Shown: positions 9,576-18,793, counted from the first letter of the stretch. The stretch: 64,000 nt of DNA from Ruegeria lacuscaerulensis (GCF_013031245.1 NZ_WPZL01000002.1:248001-312000); one strand, 5' to 3'. Translations and numbers: made by a program. The notes: a model not told the origin generated them from the letters alone.

Positions 9576-10529
9576 TCAACCGGAACAGCTGGCGCCGCCC
9601 AGAACGCAGAATTTGGCACAATGAGGGTGGTTGAGGTGCACGTCCGCTTCGGCCTCGGCCAGGGTATGGCCCATCTCGAACTCGGGCTCATACGGCAGTA
9701 GGGTGCAGGCCAGAACCGCAGGCCGGTCAGCACCCTTGCGCTTGACCACCATACGGGCGCTCGCGCACATTACCTCGTTCGGTGATGTGTTTAGGATGTC
9801 CCAGCAAGATGTTGTTATTTCGGGCACTTCAACGGTTTCGTCCATCTCGGGGAACAGTACTGTTTCACTCGGGTTCTGCGCGTCGATGTCAAAGCCATGC
9901 TCGGCAAAAAAGGCCGCATACCCGGCGCGGCTGTCGGCTTCGCTGTTACCCCATAGTGTGCGCCCGGCGACAGCCATGTTGAAACCGTTGTCGCGCAGCC
10001 ACTCCATTCCGGTCAACGTCCTGTCAAAGCTGCCTATGCCACGCACATCGTCATGCAGTTCCGCGCGGTAGTGATCGACCGAGATCCGAAGGGTCAGCTT
10101 GTCGCCAAAATCTCGCTGAAGCTCCAAAAGCCCCTCGCGCATTTTGCTGCGCATCATTGGCTGCATCGCATTGGTCAGGATCAGAACCTCATACCCGCGC
10201 TCCAGCGCTGCGCGGGTCATTTCGATCATGTTGGGGTTCATGAAGGGCTCGCCGCCGGTAAACCCGATTTCGCGCACTGGCCAGCTGCGGGATTCGATCT
10301 GATTCAGGTAATCGCGCACTTCGTCGGCCGTTATATAAACCAGGGCATCATTTGTCGGACTGCTGGCGATATAACAATTCACACATTCGATATTGCACAA
10401 GGTTCCAGTGTTGAACCAAAGTGTCTCAGGGTTGTTCAGCGCAACGGATGCTCGCGTTTGCCCGTCAGCTGTCAACAATTTGTTCTGAAACTTGCCGATA
10501 TTGGCGATCTGAGGGGCGTTGTCTTTCAT
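9576..10529 (-). CDS. Radical SAM protein with C-terminal cysteine cluster
   Basis: The product (317 residues from ATG 10529) has the radical SAM signature CNIECVNC (CxxxCxxC) at about residue 47, followed by the GFTGGEPFMNP glycine-rich SAM-binding motif. The C-terminus contains a further cysteine set (SCWDIL, VMCASAR, LACTLL and the terminal CAKFCVLGGASC), suggesting an auxiliary iron-sulfur cluster as in SPASM/Twitch enzymes. The substrate is unknown. A longer open frame begins at 10679, but its extra 50 residues have no family character, and the Met at 10529 gives a natural start. It is divergent from zwf. Confidence 0.8.
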   Translation of the reverse strand: MKDNAPQIANIGKFQNKLLTADGQTRASVALNNPETLWFNTGTLCNIECVNCYIASSPTNDALVYITADEVRDYLNQIESRSWPVREIGFTGGEPFMNPNMIEMTRAALERGYEVLILTNAMQPMMRSKMREGLLELQRDFGDKLTLRISVDHYRAELHDDVRGIGSFDRTLTGMEWLRDNGFNMAVAGRTLWGNSEADSRAGYAAFFAEHGFDIDAQNPSETVLFPEMDETVEVPEITTSCWDILNTSPNEVMCASARMVVKRKGADRPAVLACTLLPYEPEFEMGHTLAEAEADVHLNHPHCAKFCVLGGASCSG

Positions 10530-10693
10530 TCCGGTATCCGGTTCTTTGATGTCGTTATGTGGACTTAGTTCGTTACTGCCGGATTGGTAAGGGCAACGTT
10601 GCGGTACTGACAGAGTTTTGATGATGGGAGAAAAACCGCCAAATGATTGCGCTAACATTGGACATGCCCGCGGGGGCAAGGTAAGGAAAACGC

Positions 10694-12148
10694 ATGGTTT
10701 CTCGCGTCATCCCTGTCGATCCCTTCGATCTGGTCATCTTTGGCAGTACCGGCGATCTTGCCCAGCGCAAAATCCTTCCGGCGCTGTTTCGGCGTTTTTG
10801 CGCAGGTCAATGGCCCGAAGAGGTGCAGATCATTGGTGCGGCGCGCGCTGCATACGACCCTGAGGGTTTTCGCGGCATCGTAGCCGAATCGTTGCGCAGC
10901 CATGCACCGGCGCAGTGTCAGGACATTGGTTCTCTGAACGCGTTTTTGCAGCGGGTTGACTACGTGTCGCTGGACGCATTGACAGATGAGGGGTGGGATC
11001 AGCTTGCCGAAAGACTGACTGTCGATCGCGTGCGAGGGTTCTATTTTTCGGTCGGGCCGCGCCTGTTCGGTCCGCTGGCCGAGCGGATCAAATCTCATGA
11101 TCTGGCAACCTTGCACACACGTATCGTGGTAGAAAAGCCCTTTGGTCACGATCTGGAAAGCGCGCGGGCGTTGAACGCCACGCTTGCCGCACATTTCTCG
11201 GAGGGCCAGATCTATCGGATCGACCATTATCTGGGAAAGGAAACCGTTCAGAACCTGATGGCTGTCCGGTTCGGGAACATGCTGTTCGAACCACTGTGGA
11301 ACAGCCAGTATGTCGATCACATCCAGATTACCGTTGCAGAATCCGTGGGCATTGCCGGGCGAGAGGAGTATTATGACCGCGCAGGTGCGATGCGCGACAT
11401 GATGCAGAACCACCTGATGCAGCTTTTGTGCCTGATCGCGATGGAGCCTCCGGCCAAGTTCGATCCCGACGCGGTCCGGGACGAAAAGCTCAAGGTTATT
11501 CGCGCGTTGGACCCGGTGGAACCGCACCATATCGTGCGCGGACAGTTCGAGGGTGGTGCCAACGGGCCGGGGTATCGCGAAGTTGTGGGCAATCCGCGCT
11601 CGACCACCGAAAGCTATGTGGCGCTGCGGGCGCATGTCAGCAACTGGCGATGGGCGGGCACGCCGTTCTATCTGCGCACGGGCAAACGGTTGGTGGCACG
11701 GTCCTCGGTGATAAACGTGATGTTCAAGGACGCGCCACATTCAATCTTTGGCGCTGACGCCGGACGCCACGCAAATGTTCTGTCCATTCGCCTGCAGCCG
11801 AACGAAGGCATTACGCTGAAGGTGACGATCAAAGAGCCCGGTCAGGGCGGAATGCGCCTCGTCGATGTTCCTTTGGACATGAGTTTCGCCGAGGCGCTGG
11901 GATCGGAAAGTCAGGATCCGCCGGACGCCTATGAGCGGCTGGTGATGGATGTGATCCGTGGCAACCAGACGTTGTTTATGCGCGGCGACGAGGTCGAAGC
12001 CGCCTGGGCCTGGACCGATCCGATCATCGCGGGCTGGCAGGCGCGTGGTGACGTACCCAAACCATACGAAAGCGGCAGCACCGGTCCGGGCGACGCCGAG
12101 CTGCTGATGAAACGAGACGGTCGCCGCTGGCAAGGAATAAACCCATGA
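10694..12148 (+). CDS. zwf: Glucose-6-phosphate 1-dehydrogenase
   Basis: A 484-residue enzyme oxidising glucose-6-phosphate to 6-phosphogluconolactone with NAD(P)+. The N-terminal Rossmann motif is LVIFGSTGDLAQRK. The active-site signature RIDHYLGKE occurs near residue 175, with the catalytic histidine region (YDRAGAMRDMMQNHLMQ) following. The length is normal. The 3' end overlaps pgl in ATGA, and pgi follows, so the three genes form the upper Entner-Doudoroff/pentose phosphate operon. edd and eda are not in the window. Confidence 0.97.
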   Translation: MVSRVIPVDPFDLVIFGSTGDLAQRKILPALFRRFCAGQWPEEVQIIGAARAAYDPEGFRGIVAESLRSHAPAQCQDIGSLNAFLQRVDYVSLDALTDEGWDQLAERLTVDRVRGFYFSVGPRLFGPLAERIKSHDLATLHTRIVVEKPFGHDLESARALNATLAAHFSEGQIYRIDHYLGKETVQNLMAVRFGNMLFEPLWNSQYVDHIQITVAESVGIAGREEYYDRAGAMRDMMQNHLMQLLCLIAMEPPAKFDPDAVRDEKLKVIRALDPVEPHHIVRGQFEGGANGPGYREVVGNPRSTTESYVALRAHVSNWRWAGTPFYLRTGKRLVARSSVINVMFKDAPHSIFGADAGRHANVLSIRLQPNEGITLKVTIKEPGQGGMRLVDVPLDMSFAEALGSESQDPPDAYERLVMDVIRGNQTLFMRGDEVEAAWAWTDPIIAGWQARGDVPKPYESGSTGPGDAELLMKRDGRRWQGINP

Positions 12149-12816
12149 ATATACTGGAATACGCCGACAGGGACATGCTGGCCATAGACGTTGCCAACGT
12201 TTTGGCCGGGGATCTTGAGTCCGCCTTGCTGCACCATGATATTGTTTCGTTGGCAGTGCCGGGCGGTACGACGCCGGGGCCGGTTTTCGACGTGCTGTGT
12301 GCCGCCGATTTGGAATGGGACCGTGTCCGGGTTCTGCCGACGGATGAACGCTGCGTGCCGGGTGATCACCAGCGCTCGAACGAGCGTCTGATCCGCGAGC
12401 GTCTTCTGACCAGCCGTGCGTCGGTGGCGCAGTTTATTCCCTTATACGTACCGGGTAAGGAACCCGAAGACGTCCTGCCCGAGATCGAAAGCCTGATCAA
12501 TCCGGTGCTACCGCTGTCAGTCCTGGTGCTTGGGATGGGCGAAGACATGCACACGGCCTCTCTGTTCCCAGGAATGGATGAACTGTCGGCGGCACTGGAC
12601 GGTCACGCACCCACATTGGCCGTGGCCCGAACGGATGTGCAGCCCGAGGCGCGCATTACCATGACTGCACCCGTGCTGGATGGCGCCTTGTCGAAGCACC
12701 TGATCATCTACGGGACAGCCAAACGCGACGCACTGGAGCGAGCCATGTCCCTGCCGCCGGAAGATGCTCCGATCGCGGCGGTACTGAGCGGCATGACTGT
12801 ACATTGGGCGGAGTAG
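12145..12816 (+). CDS. pgl: 6-phosphogluconolactonase
   Basis: 223 residues of the SOL/DevB type, hydrolysing the lactone produced by Zwf. It shows the family motifs [16 protein letters not shown] (phosphate loop), [15 protein letters not shown] with the conserved DER, and [16 protein letters not shown]. Its start overlaps the zwf stop (ATGA), indicating translational coupling, and pgi starts five bases after its stop. Confidence 0.95.
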   Translation: MNILEYADRDMLAIDVANVLAGDLESALLHHDIVSLAVPGGTTPGPVFDVLCAADLEWDRVRVLPTDERCVPGDHQRSNERLIRERLLTSRASVAQFIPLYVPGKEPEDVLPEIESLINPVLPLSVLVLGMGEDMHTASLFPGMDELSAALDGHAPTLAVARTDVQPEARITMTAPVLDGALSKHLIIYGTAKRDALERAMSLPPEDAPIAAVLSGMTVHWAE

Positions 12817-12821
12817 CAACG

Positions 12822-14432
12822 ATGCAACTGGACGCACTTATCGCACTTGCAGCTGACCGGAAAAACCAAGCCATTCTGGACTTGTTTGATGCAGACGCTG
12901 ACCGGGCGCAGGGTTTCTCGGCTTCCACCGGCGATCTGCTGTTTGATTATTCGAAAACCCGGATTGATTCGGACGTCCGGGACGCTCTGATCCGTCTGTG
13001 CGATGAGGCCGGGCTGGCCGACCGTCGCAAGGCGATGTTTTCAGGCGAAAAGATCAACGAAACCGAAGGGCGCGCGGTGCTGCATTCTGCGCTGCGTAAC
13101 CTGGACGGTGGCCCGGTTGAGGTTGATGGTTTGGACGTCATGCCCAATGTGCTGGACACGCTGCAACGGATGAGGGTCTTTTCCGAAGAGGTACGCGGCG
13201 GCGCAGTTACCGGGGCAGGGGGCAGCTTTACCGATGTGGTGAATATCGGCATCGGCGGCTCTGATCTGGGTCCGGTCATGGCGACCCATGCGCTGGCTCC
13301 ATATCACGACGGGCCAAGGCTGCACTATGTCTCCAACGTGGACGGTGCGCATATCGCGGATACTTTGCGCCAGCTTGATCCGACCCGAACGCTGATCATC
13401 GTCGCATCCAAGACCTTTACAACCATCGAAACCATGACAAACGCCCGAACTGCACGGGCTTGGATGACGGATGGCGGAGGCGATCCGGCAAAACAGTTTG
13501 CCGCCGTGTCCAGCGCCCCGGATAAGACGCAAGCCTTCGGCATCCCCGAGGACCGTGTTTTCGGTTTTGCCGATTGGGTGGGCGGGCGCTACTCGATCTG
13601 GGGGCCGGTCGGCCTGCCGGTCATGATCGCAGTTGGGTCAAACGCCTTTGACGCGTTTCTGCGGGGCGGACAGGCGATGGACGTGCATTTCCGTGCCGCT
13701 GACTGGGGCGACAATATGCCGGTGATGCTGGCTTTGGTTGGAATTTGGCACCGTCAGGTCTTGGGGCACAGCAGCCGCGCGGTTCTTCCTTATGATCAGA
13801 GGTTGTTGCGCTTGCCGGCCTATTTCCAGCAGTTGGAGATGGAGTCGAACGGCAAGTCTGTCGCAATGGATGGCAGTTCGCTGGAAATACCGTCCGGCCC
13901 GGTTGTCTGGGGCGAACCCGGCACCAATGGTCAGCATGCTTTTTACCAACTGATCCACCAGGGCACCGACGTGATCCCTTGTGAGTTCATGGTCGCCGCA
14001 GAGGGGCACGAGCCTGAACTTGCCCACCATCATCGCCTGTTGTTGGCCAACTGTCTGGCGCAGTCCGAGGCGTTGATGCTGGGCCGCTCACTGGACGAAG
14101 CGCGGCAGCGCATGGCGGACAAGGGGCTTCACGGCGACGAGTTGGAACGTCAGGCGCGGCACCGCGTCTTCCCGGGCAATCGACCGTCTACGACATTGAT
14201 CTATCCGAAGCTTACACCCTTTGTACTGGGGCAGATCATTGCCCTTTATGAACACCGTGTTTTTGTCGAAGGCGTTCTGCTGGGCATCAACTCGTTCGAC
14301 CAATGGGGCGTTGAACTGGGTAAGGAACTTGCGACCTCGCTGGGGCCTGTCGTGGACGGAGAGACCAGCGCGGACGAGAAGGATGGTTCGACCGCGGCGC
14401 TGGTCGCCTATGCGATGCGCCACCGGGACTAA
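12822..14432 (+). CDS. pgi: Glucose-6-phosphate isomerase
   Basis: A 536-residue cytosolic isomerase interconverting glucose-6-phosphate and fructose-6-phosphate. Signatures include [14 protein letters not shown], the [13 protein letters not shown] motif, the catalytic glutamate region [21 protein letters not shown], and the C-terminal [13 protein letters not shown] with the catalytic lysine. ATG 12822 is preceded by GGAG; a GTG-type start six codons earlier would overlap pgl. It is the last gene of the zwf-pgl-pgi operon. A weak hairpin lies just downstream (about 14439-14471). Confidence 0.97.
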   Translation: MQLDALIALAADRKNQAILDLFDADADRAQGFSASTGDLLFDYSKTRIDSDVRDALIRLCDEAGLADRRKAMFSGEKINETEGRAVLHSALRNLDGGPVEVDGLDVMPNVLDTLQRMRVFSEEVRGGAVTGAGGSFTDVVNIGIGGSDLGPVMATHALAPYHDGPRLHYVSNVDGAHIADTLRQLDPTRTLIIVASKTFTTIETMTNARTARAWMTDGGGDPAKQFAAVSSAPDKTQAFGIPEDRVFGFADWVGGRYSIWGPVGLPVMIAVGSNAFDAFLRGGQAMDVHFRAADWGDNMPVMLALVGIWHRQVLGHSSRAVLPYDQRLLRLPAYFQQLEMESNGKSVAMDGSSLEIPSGPVVWGEPGTNGQHAFYQLIHQGTDVIPCEFMVAAEGHEPELAHHHRLLLANCLAQSEALMLGRSLDEARQRMADKGLHGDELERQARHRVFPGNRPSTTLIYPKLTPFVLGQIIALYEHRVFVEGVLLGINSFDQWGVELGKELATSLGPVVDGETSADEKDGSTAALVAYAMRHRD

Positions 14433-14619
14433 GGCCCGTTCAAACCGCCGCCGGGCAAGGCGGCAGTTTGCATTCTCTTATTGTCAGACAATTAAATGAT
14501 TGGCAGGGTTCCTATTGAGGAGATGCCTTGAAATTTCTGCCGGCCAAATGTCGGTCGAAGTGACAGGGTCAAAATAGGTGCCAACGATCAGAAGCGGCAC
14601 CGACAAAGGGAGGACGTCC

Positions 14620-16239
14620 ATGCTGGGACAGATGATGACGCAGCCTTTGCTGATCTCGTCGCTGATTGAACACGCCAATCACTATCATGGCCAGACTGAG
14701 ATCATCTCGGTCGAAACTGATGGGACCGTGACTGAGACCAACTGGGCCCAAGTTGCAGAAAATGCGCGAAAACTGGCCTCGGCGCTGACAAAGCTCGGGT
14801 TGGCCCTGCATGACCGGATCGGGACGCTGGCCTGGAACAACCGAAGACATCTTGAGATTTACTTCGCCACATCGGGCGCAGGTTTTGTATGCCACACGGT
14901 CAATCCGCGTCTGTTTCCGGAACAGCTGACCTATATTATCAACCACGCGCAGGATCAGGTCCTGTTTTTTGACGCAACCTTCATTCCGCTGGTCGCGGCC
15001 TTGAAGGAGCACCTGACCGAGGTGAAGCATTATGTGTTGATGGGCCCACGGAACGAGGACGCCATTTCCCAGATACCTGATGTTCAGTTCTACGATGACC
15101 TGATCGAGACCGGAGACGCCGGTTTCCAATGGCCCTGCTTTGATGAAAACACGGCCTCCAGCCTGTGTTACACATCCGGTACGACTGGCAATCCCAAGGG
15201 TGTGCTCTATTCACATCGCTCAACCGTTCTGCACAGTTTCGGATCGAACACGCGCGACGTAATTGGATTTTCCGCAATGGATGTAGTCCTGCCAGTGGTG
15301 CCGATGTTCCATGTAAACGCATGGGGATCACCTTATGCCTGCGCCATGTCGGGCTCGCGAATGGTTCTGCCGGGGCCAGACCTGCACGGTGAGGCGTTGG
15401 TCAAACTGATCGACACCTATGGAGTGACTTTGGCTATGGGAGTGCCCACGATCTGGCAAGGTTTGCTGGCTTATGCCGAACAATCCGGAAGTAAATTAGA
15501 AAGCCTCGGGCGGACGGTGATCGGTGGGGCGGCATGTCCTCCGTCGATGATCGAAACATTCCGCGAAACCTACCGTGTTGAAACTATCCACGCCTGGGGC
15601 ATGACCGAGATGAGTCCGTTGGGCACAGCCAATCACCCGCTTGCTAAACACGGGGACCTGCCCGTGGATGCGCAACATACACTGAGGGAAAGCCAGGGGC
15701 GCCCCTGTTTTGGGGTGGAACTGAAAATTGTGAACGATGATGGCAAGGAGCTGCCGAACGACGGAGAAACCCAGGGTGATCTTTTGGTGCGGGGGTATTG
15801 GGTATTGGACAGCTATTTCCAGACACAGGATCAGGGCCTGTTGCAGGATGGCTGGTTCGCCACCGGTGACGTGGCGACGATCGACCCGGATGGTTACATG
15901 ACGGTTTGCGACCGATCGAAGGACATCATCAAGTCCGGCGGCGAATGGATCAGCTCAGTCGAACTGGAAAACATCGCGGTCGCACACCCAAAGCTGGCTA
16001 CGGCCGCAGTGGTTGGCGTGCCTCACCCAAAGTGGGACGAGCGTCCGATCCTTGTTGCTGTCAAGGCAGATGGTGAAGACCCAACAGAAGAAGAGTTGCT
16101 GGCGTTTTTTGATGGCAAAATCGCCAAGTGGCAGGTTCCGGATAAGGTTGTGTTCACTGATGCTTTACCTCTGAACGCCACGGGCAAAGTGTTGAAACGA
16201 AATTTGCGGGCAGAGTTTGCGAACGTTTTGGATGAATAG
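14620..16239 (+). CDS. dmdB: Acyl-CoA ligase, probable 3-methylmercaptopropionyl-CoA ligase (DmdB-like)
   Basis: A 539-residue ANL-superfamily ligase: P-loop CYTSGTTGNPKGVLYSH (about residues 182-198), AMP-binding GWGMTE-type motif (AWGMTEMSPLG), hinge GWFATGDV and C-terminal catalytic lysine in LPLNATGKVLKR. The N-terminus (MLGQMMTQPLLISSLI) and overall form resemble the DmdB ligases that roseobacters use to convert methylmercaptopropionate, a DMSP breakdown product, to its CoA thioester. Medium-chain fatty acid ligase activity is an alternative. ATG 14620 has GGGAGG upstream at 14608. It lies immediately outside the left end of the island. Confidence 0.78.
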   Translation: MLGQMMTQPLLISSLIEHANHYHGQTEIISVETDGTVTETNWAQVAENARKLASALTKLGLALHDRIGTLAWNNRRHLEIYFATSGAGFVCHTVNPRLFPEQLTYIINHAQDQVLFFDATFIPLVAALKEHLTEVKHYVLMGPRNEDAISQIPDVQFYDDLIETGDAGFQWPCFDENTASSLCYTSGTTGNPKGVLYSHRSTVLHSFGSNTRDVIGFSAMDVVLPVVPMFHVNAWGSPYACAMSGSRMVLPGPDLHGEALVKLIDTYGVTLAMGVPTIWQGLLAYAEQSGSKLESLGRTVIGGAACPPSMIETFRETYRVETIHAWGMTEMSPLGTANHPLAKHGDLPVDAQHTLRESQGRPCFGVELKIVNDDGKELPNDGETQGDLLVRGYWVLDSYFQTQDQGLLQDGWFATGDVATIDPDGYMTVCDRSKDIIKSGGEWISSVELENIAVAHPKLATAAVVGVPHPKWDERPILVAVKADGEDPTEEELLAFFDGKIAKWQVPDKVVFTDALPLNATGKVLKRNLRAEFANVLDE

Positions 16240-16373
16240 TCAGAAATAGTGTACCGCTAGTCGCCGAAGTTAAAGGCTAGTCCAGCACGCAAGACAGTCA
16301 CTGGCTTTTCACGCCAAGGCCGGGCAAAGCGCTCTTTCATTTCGCGGAGTTTTGCATTGTCTGAAGGGAAGTA

Positions 16374-16418
16374 TGGCTCCGGCGGTAGGGATCGAACCTA
16401 CGACCAATTGATTAACAG
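16374..16418 (-). repeat. Left attachment site: displaced 3' half of tRNA-Asn
   Basis: 45 bases identical to 31024-31068 (and to 31228-31272), covering the anticodon-loop 3' side, T-arm, acceptor 3' strand and encoded CCA of tRNA-Asn. To its right the sequence departs from the tRNA (ACAGGTGTACGCC instead of the D-arm side), so it is not a functional tRNA. It is the original 3' end left behind when the element integrated. Confidence 0.93.
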
Positions 16419-16511
16419 ACAGGTGTACGCCAACTAAGTAGTTGTTATTTGGCTAATTTGGGGGCGTATTTATCAAGTTTCGCTCAGCTTGAAGCGCTTG
16501 GCTCAGGGAGG

Positions 16512-16535
16512 CAGGTTCGTTGAACCTGCGTGCAA
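16512..16535 (+). repeat. Left subterminal repeat with inner inverted repeat
   Basis: Contains GCAGGTTC-GTT-GAACCTGC (16511-16529), a perfect 8-bp inverted repeat with a 3-base centre, followed by CGTGCAA. 22 of its 24 bases match 30936-30959 near the other end, in the same orientation. It lies 93 bases inside the left core site. It could be an arm-type site for the integrase or a site for the small helix-turn-helix proteins; this is inference. Confidence 0.7.
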
Positions 16536-16557
16536 ATAGTATGAGAGTTTCGAATGG

Positions 16558-16584
16558 AAAAGCCCGCTTTTGCAGCGGGCTTTT
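16558..16584. terminator. Bidirectional Rho-independent terminator downstream of the integrase gene
   Basis: AAAAGCCCGC at 16558-16567 pairs perfectly with GCGGGCTTTT at 16575-16584 (10 bp, 7-base loop). The flanking A and T runs allow termination on both strands. It lies 35 bases past the integrase stop codon. Confidence 0.85.
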
Positions 16585-16618
16585 CACTTGTATTATAGAT
16601 GGTGGGACGGTTCAATTT

Positions 16619-17698
16619 TCACTCATCGTTACGAGGCACATCGAAGTCTGTTTGGAGGAAGTCGTGTTCATCCTTCAGAAAATCTACGGCTTCAGACTCT
16701 TCCTTAAGGTGTTCCGGCGCAAATCTTGCATAGATTTTTTCGGTGACTGATACACTCGAATGCCCGAGGTACTGAGAAACCCTTTCCATTGAGCTACCGC
16801 TGGCGACCATGTGGACTGCCGCTGTATGGCGAAGGACATGGGGCGTGACGTTCTTCAACTTCGCCCTTATTGTAGCCTTCCTGAATGCGTTGCTAATACT
16901 GTTAACACCACCACTCTTGTATTCCACCACGAACTCTGAGTCACACATAGGTTTCCACGCAGACAGAAGTTTGTAGGTTCCTTCGTTCATCGGAACAAAA
17001 GCCCGTTTCTTTCTCGGGCCGGTTTCCTCGACGCGAAGATCAATCGTCCGGTTCTGAAAGTCGATCCGATCCCAGGTTAACTCGAGTACAGCGCCAACGC
17101 GGCCTGCGGTCGATAGCATCAACACAATAGCGACGTGCAGATGCGGGGTTTGCACACTGGCAGACAACAGCCGTTGAATTTCATCTTCTTTCAACCATCG
17201 ATCAACAGGGGCTGGTCGCGATGGTTTTGCCAGCTTGTAGGGTTCCTCGCTGATCAGTTTCTTCTTCCACGCATAGTTAAGTGTGGATTGGATCATGTTC
17301 ACCTCGTGAAAAAGCGTGCCAGGACCGATCTCCCGACCGTGCTTTTTGAAGAAGTCTTTCTTTCGGATATTTACGTATTTCTTGACGAGATTGTCGTCGA
17401 TCTGCAGGGGATCAAACTTCTCGAAGAATGGACCTACGGTTTTCCAGATACCCTTCATTTGCTCCGAGGTGCGGCGACCATCCAGATCATTTTGGTACCT
17501 TTCCCATGCGTCTCCGAAGGTCAGCTTGTTGCCCTGAAGTATCATTACGGATTCATATATCCGTAATCCCTCCGGCCAGGCATCCTGCTTGTTCGTGGCC
17601 TTTAGGCGGAATCTGCGGCGGTTTCGCTTACCGCCATTGTTCTCATACCAGTATACGGCGTATCCACCTTTCAGTTTACCAATGTGAATCTGGGGCAT
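16619..17698 (-). CDS. Tyrosine recombinase (site-specific integrase) of the tRNA-Asn island
   Basis: 359 residues from ATG 17698. The N-terminal about 55 residues (GGYAVYWYENNGGKRNRRRF) form an arm-binding-like domain, then a SAM-like core-binding domain, then the catalytic domain. Catalytic residues are visible: Arg in STAGRVGAVLELTW (about 200), Lys in KKRAFVPM, HxxR in HVLRHTAAVHM (about 285), His in LGHSSVSV and the nucleophile Tyr in EKIYARF (about 321). ATG 17698 has GGGGAG upstream and lies one base after the stop of the preceding small gene. Longer in-frame starts overlap that gene. It presumably recombines the 45-bp tRNA-Asn core. Confidence 0.93.
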   Translation of the reverse strand: MPQIHIGKLKGGYAVYWYENNGGKRNRRRFRLKATNKQDAWPEGLRIYESVMILQGNKLTFGDAWERYQNDLDGRRTSEQMKGIWKTVGPFFEKFDPLQIDDNLVKKYVNIRKKDFFKKHGREIGPGTLFHEVNMIQSTLNYAWKKKLISEEPYKLAKPSRPAPVDRWLKEDEIQRLLSASVQTPHLHVAIVLMLSTAGRVGAVLELTWDRIDFQNRTIDLRVEETGPRKKRAFVPMNEGTYKLLSAWKPMCDSEFVVEYKSGGVNSISNAFRKATIRAKLKNVTPHVLRHTAAVHMVASGSSMERVSQYLGHSSVSVTEKIYARFAPEHLKEESEAVDFLKDEHDFLQTDFDVPRNDE

Positions 17699-17699
17699 G

Positions 17700-17963
17700 T
17701 CAGTATTTCTCCCCATTTGCGTTTGCGATTTTGAGCTGTTCGGACACGGCTGAAACACGGTCCGAACCGCGGCATACATCGGGATCGGGTGACTTCATTT
17801 GGTTCCGAGCGCAGCGCTCAAAAAGTTTTTCTGCATCCATGATCACCGCCTGTCTGGTGTCAAAGCTGGGCTGGCGCAGCCTGTGGTTACTCTTTCTTCC
17901 GGCTCTGTCCTTCCAGTGGACCACGTAAGTGTTTCCTCGTTTCTCGATCATGAATTCGCGCAT
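17700..17963 (-). CDS. Small protein resembling the integrase arm-binding (AP2-like) domain
   Basis: 87 residues. The first half (NTYVVHWKDRAGRKSNHRL) follows the same pattern as the N-terminus of the adjacent integrase (GGYAVYWYENNGGKRNRRRF), suggesting a stand-alone copy of a DNA-binding arm domain. GAGGA lies about nine bases upstream of ATG 17963; another Met at 17951 overlaps the stop of the preceding gene in ATGA. Its stop is one base before the integrase start, so it is translationally coupled. It may be a recombination directionality or accessory factor, or the separated N-terminus of an ancestral second integrase. Function is inferred. Confidence 0.62.
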   Translation of the reverse strand: MREFMIEKRGNTYVVHWKDRAGRKSNHRLRQPSFDTRQAVIMDAEKLFERCARNQMKSPDPDVCRGSDRVSAVSEQLKIANANGEKY

Positions 17964-18118
17964 TTTTCGTATTCCTCGATTGCTTCAACTGGAATGCGGA
18001 TCAGTTTTTCTCCAATGCGAAATGCATGAAGCTCGCCTGCAAAAATCAGATTGCGAACCGTGTTGGCGGAACAGTTCCATCGTTCTGCGAGTTGTTTAGG
18101 TGTTTTGCTGTTGTTCAA
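17948..18118 (-). CDS. Excisionase-like helix-turn-helix protein (56 aa, TTG start)
   Basis: The protein is almost entirely one MerR/excisionase-type helix-turn-helix: KTPKQLAERWNCSANTVRNLI, then GELHAFRIGEKLIRIP and VEAIEEYEK. The start is a TTG at 18118, supported by a strong AAGGAGG six bases upstream; no ATG exists in the region and further upstream the frame has no family character. It is a close paralogue of the 53-residue protein encoded just upstream (18202-18363), and it overlaps the next gene. Proteins of this type act as excisionases or as regulators of integrase genes. Confidence 0.8.
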   Translation of the reverse strand: MNNSKTPKQLAERWNCSANTVRNLIFAGELHAFRIGEKLIRIPVEAIEEYEKCANS

Positions 18119-18201
18119 AACAGACCTCCTTGAAATTGGCTGACGGAGCTCTTGGAAGCATGGTGTGCACCAAGGCTCGCCAGCGCGCTTCCTGTTCAGT
18201 T

Positions 18202-18363
18202 TCAGAAGCGTTTCTCGAACGTTTGGACGGCCTCTTCCGGAATGCGCATAAGGCGTCCCACTCTGAAATGTGGTAATGAGCCAGAAAGGACCACGGCTCT
18301 GACGGTTCGTGTTGAACAACCCCACCGATTGGCGAGCTGTTTTGGAGTGAAAATCTTCTCCAT
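18202..18363 (-). CDS. Excisionase-like helix-turn-helix protein (53 aa)
   Basis: I translated this from ATG 18363 to the TGA at 18204-18202. It reads KIFTPKQLANRWGCSTRTV, then GSLPHFRVGRLMRIPEEAVQTFEK, which is the same excisionase-type helix-turn-helix as the next gene. AAGGGA lies upstream of the ATG. It is the first gene of the minus-strand recombination module (two helix-turn-helix genes, the arm-like protein, integrase). The spacing to the second copy is 83 bases. Which of the two paralogues drives excision cannot be told from sequence. Confidence 0.78.
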   Translation of the reverse strand: MEKIFTPKQLANRWGCSTRTVRAVVLSGSLPHFRVGRLMRIPEEAVQTFEKRF

Positions 18364-18793
18364 GGCTGTTTCCCTTAGCCTGAATTTGCGTGGACCCCAT
18401 GGGGCCGACGGATCCTCTCAATCACGTCAAGAATTCGATCGCTGATTGACGGTGATTGTCGTTTCTTCAGCGCTTGCTCTGAGAACCTCGAGCAGCAGGC
18501 AAAGGTGCAGGGTTTTTCCTTTCATTTTCGTATTGGCGAAAGGAACATTGGCCAAACAAACCAAAAACAAATAACGAACTTATGGATTTCTTCTAACCTC
18601 ATGAAAACACGTCAAACTTTTTGTAACTTCAGGCGTCTGGCGCATGATCTTGTCATGAGCAGCCCTTGCCCGAACACATGTAGTGAGCCTGCTGGAGCTC
18701 ATATTGGCCTTTTCTCGAAATTTCGGAATCTTGCCGCCTGGCCCATGCACAGGGCTTGGACCAAGGGCGAAGTAAACTTGTCCTGACGCCGGG
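18364..18793. other. 430-base stretch without a recognisable gene (upstream of the recombination module)
   Basis: I find no convincing coding sequence. Short open frames on both strands lack a ribosome site and any family character. The part from about 18530 to 18600 is A-rich (repeated ACAAACCAAAAACAAATAACG). This is the natural place for the promoter and operators of the minus-strand helix-turn-helix/integrase operon, and it also receives the 3' end of the 137-residue gene. Confidence 0.45.

Noticed and set aside
16374..16440. A possible third tRNA-Asn gene
   Set aside because: Only the 3' half matches. The D-arm and 5' acceptor strand are absent, so it is an attachment-site remnant.
18505..18786. 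Plus-strand open frame of about 90 codons upstream of the recombination module
   Set aside because: No ribosome site, no family character and low-complexity composition. Better explained as regulatory sequence.
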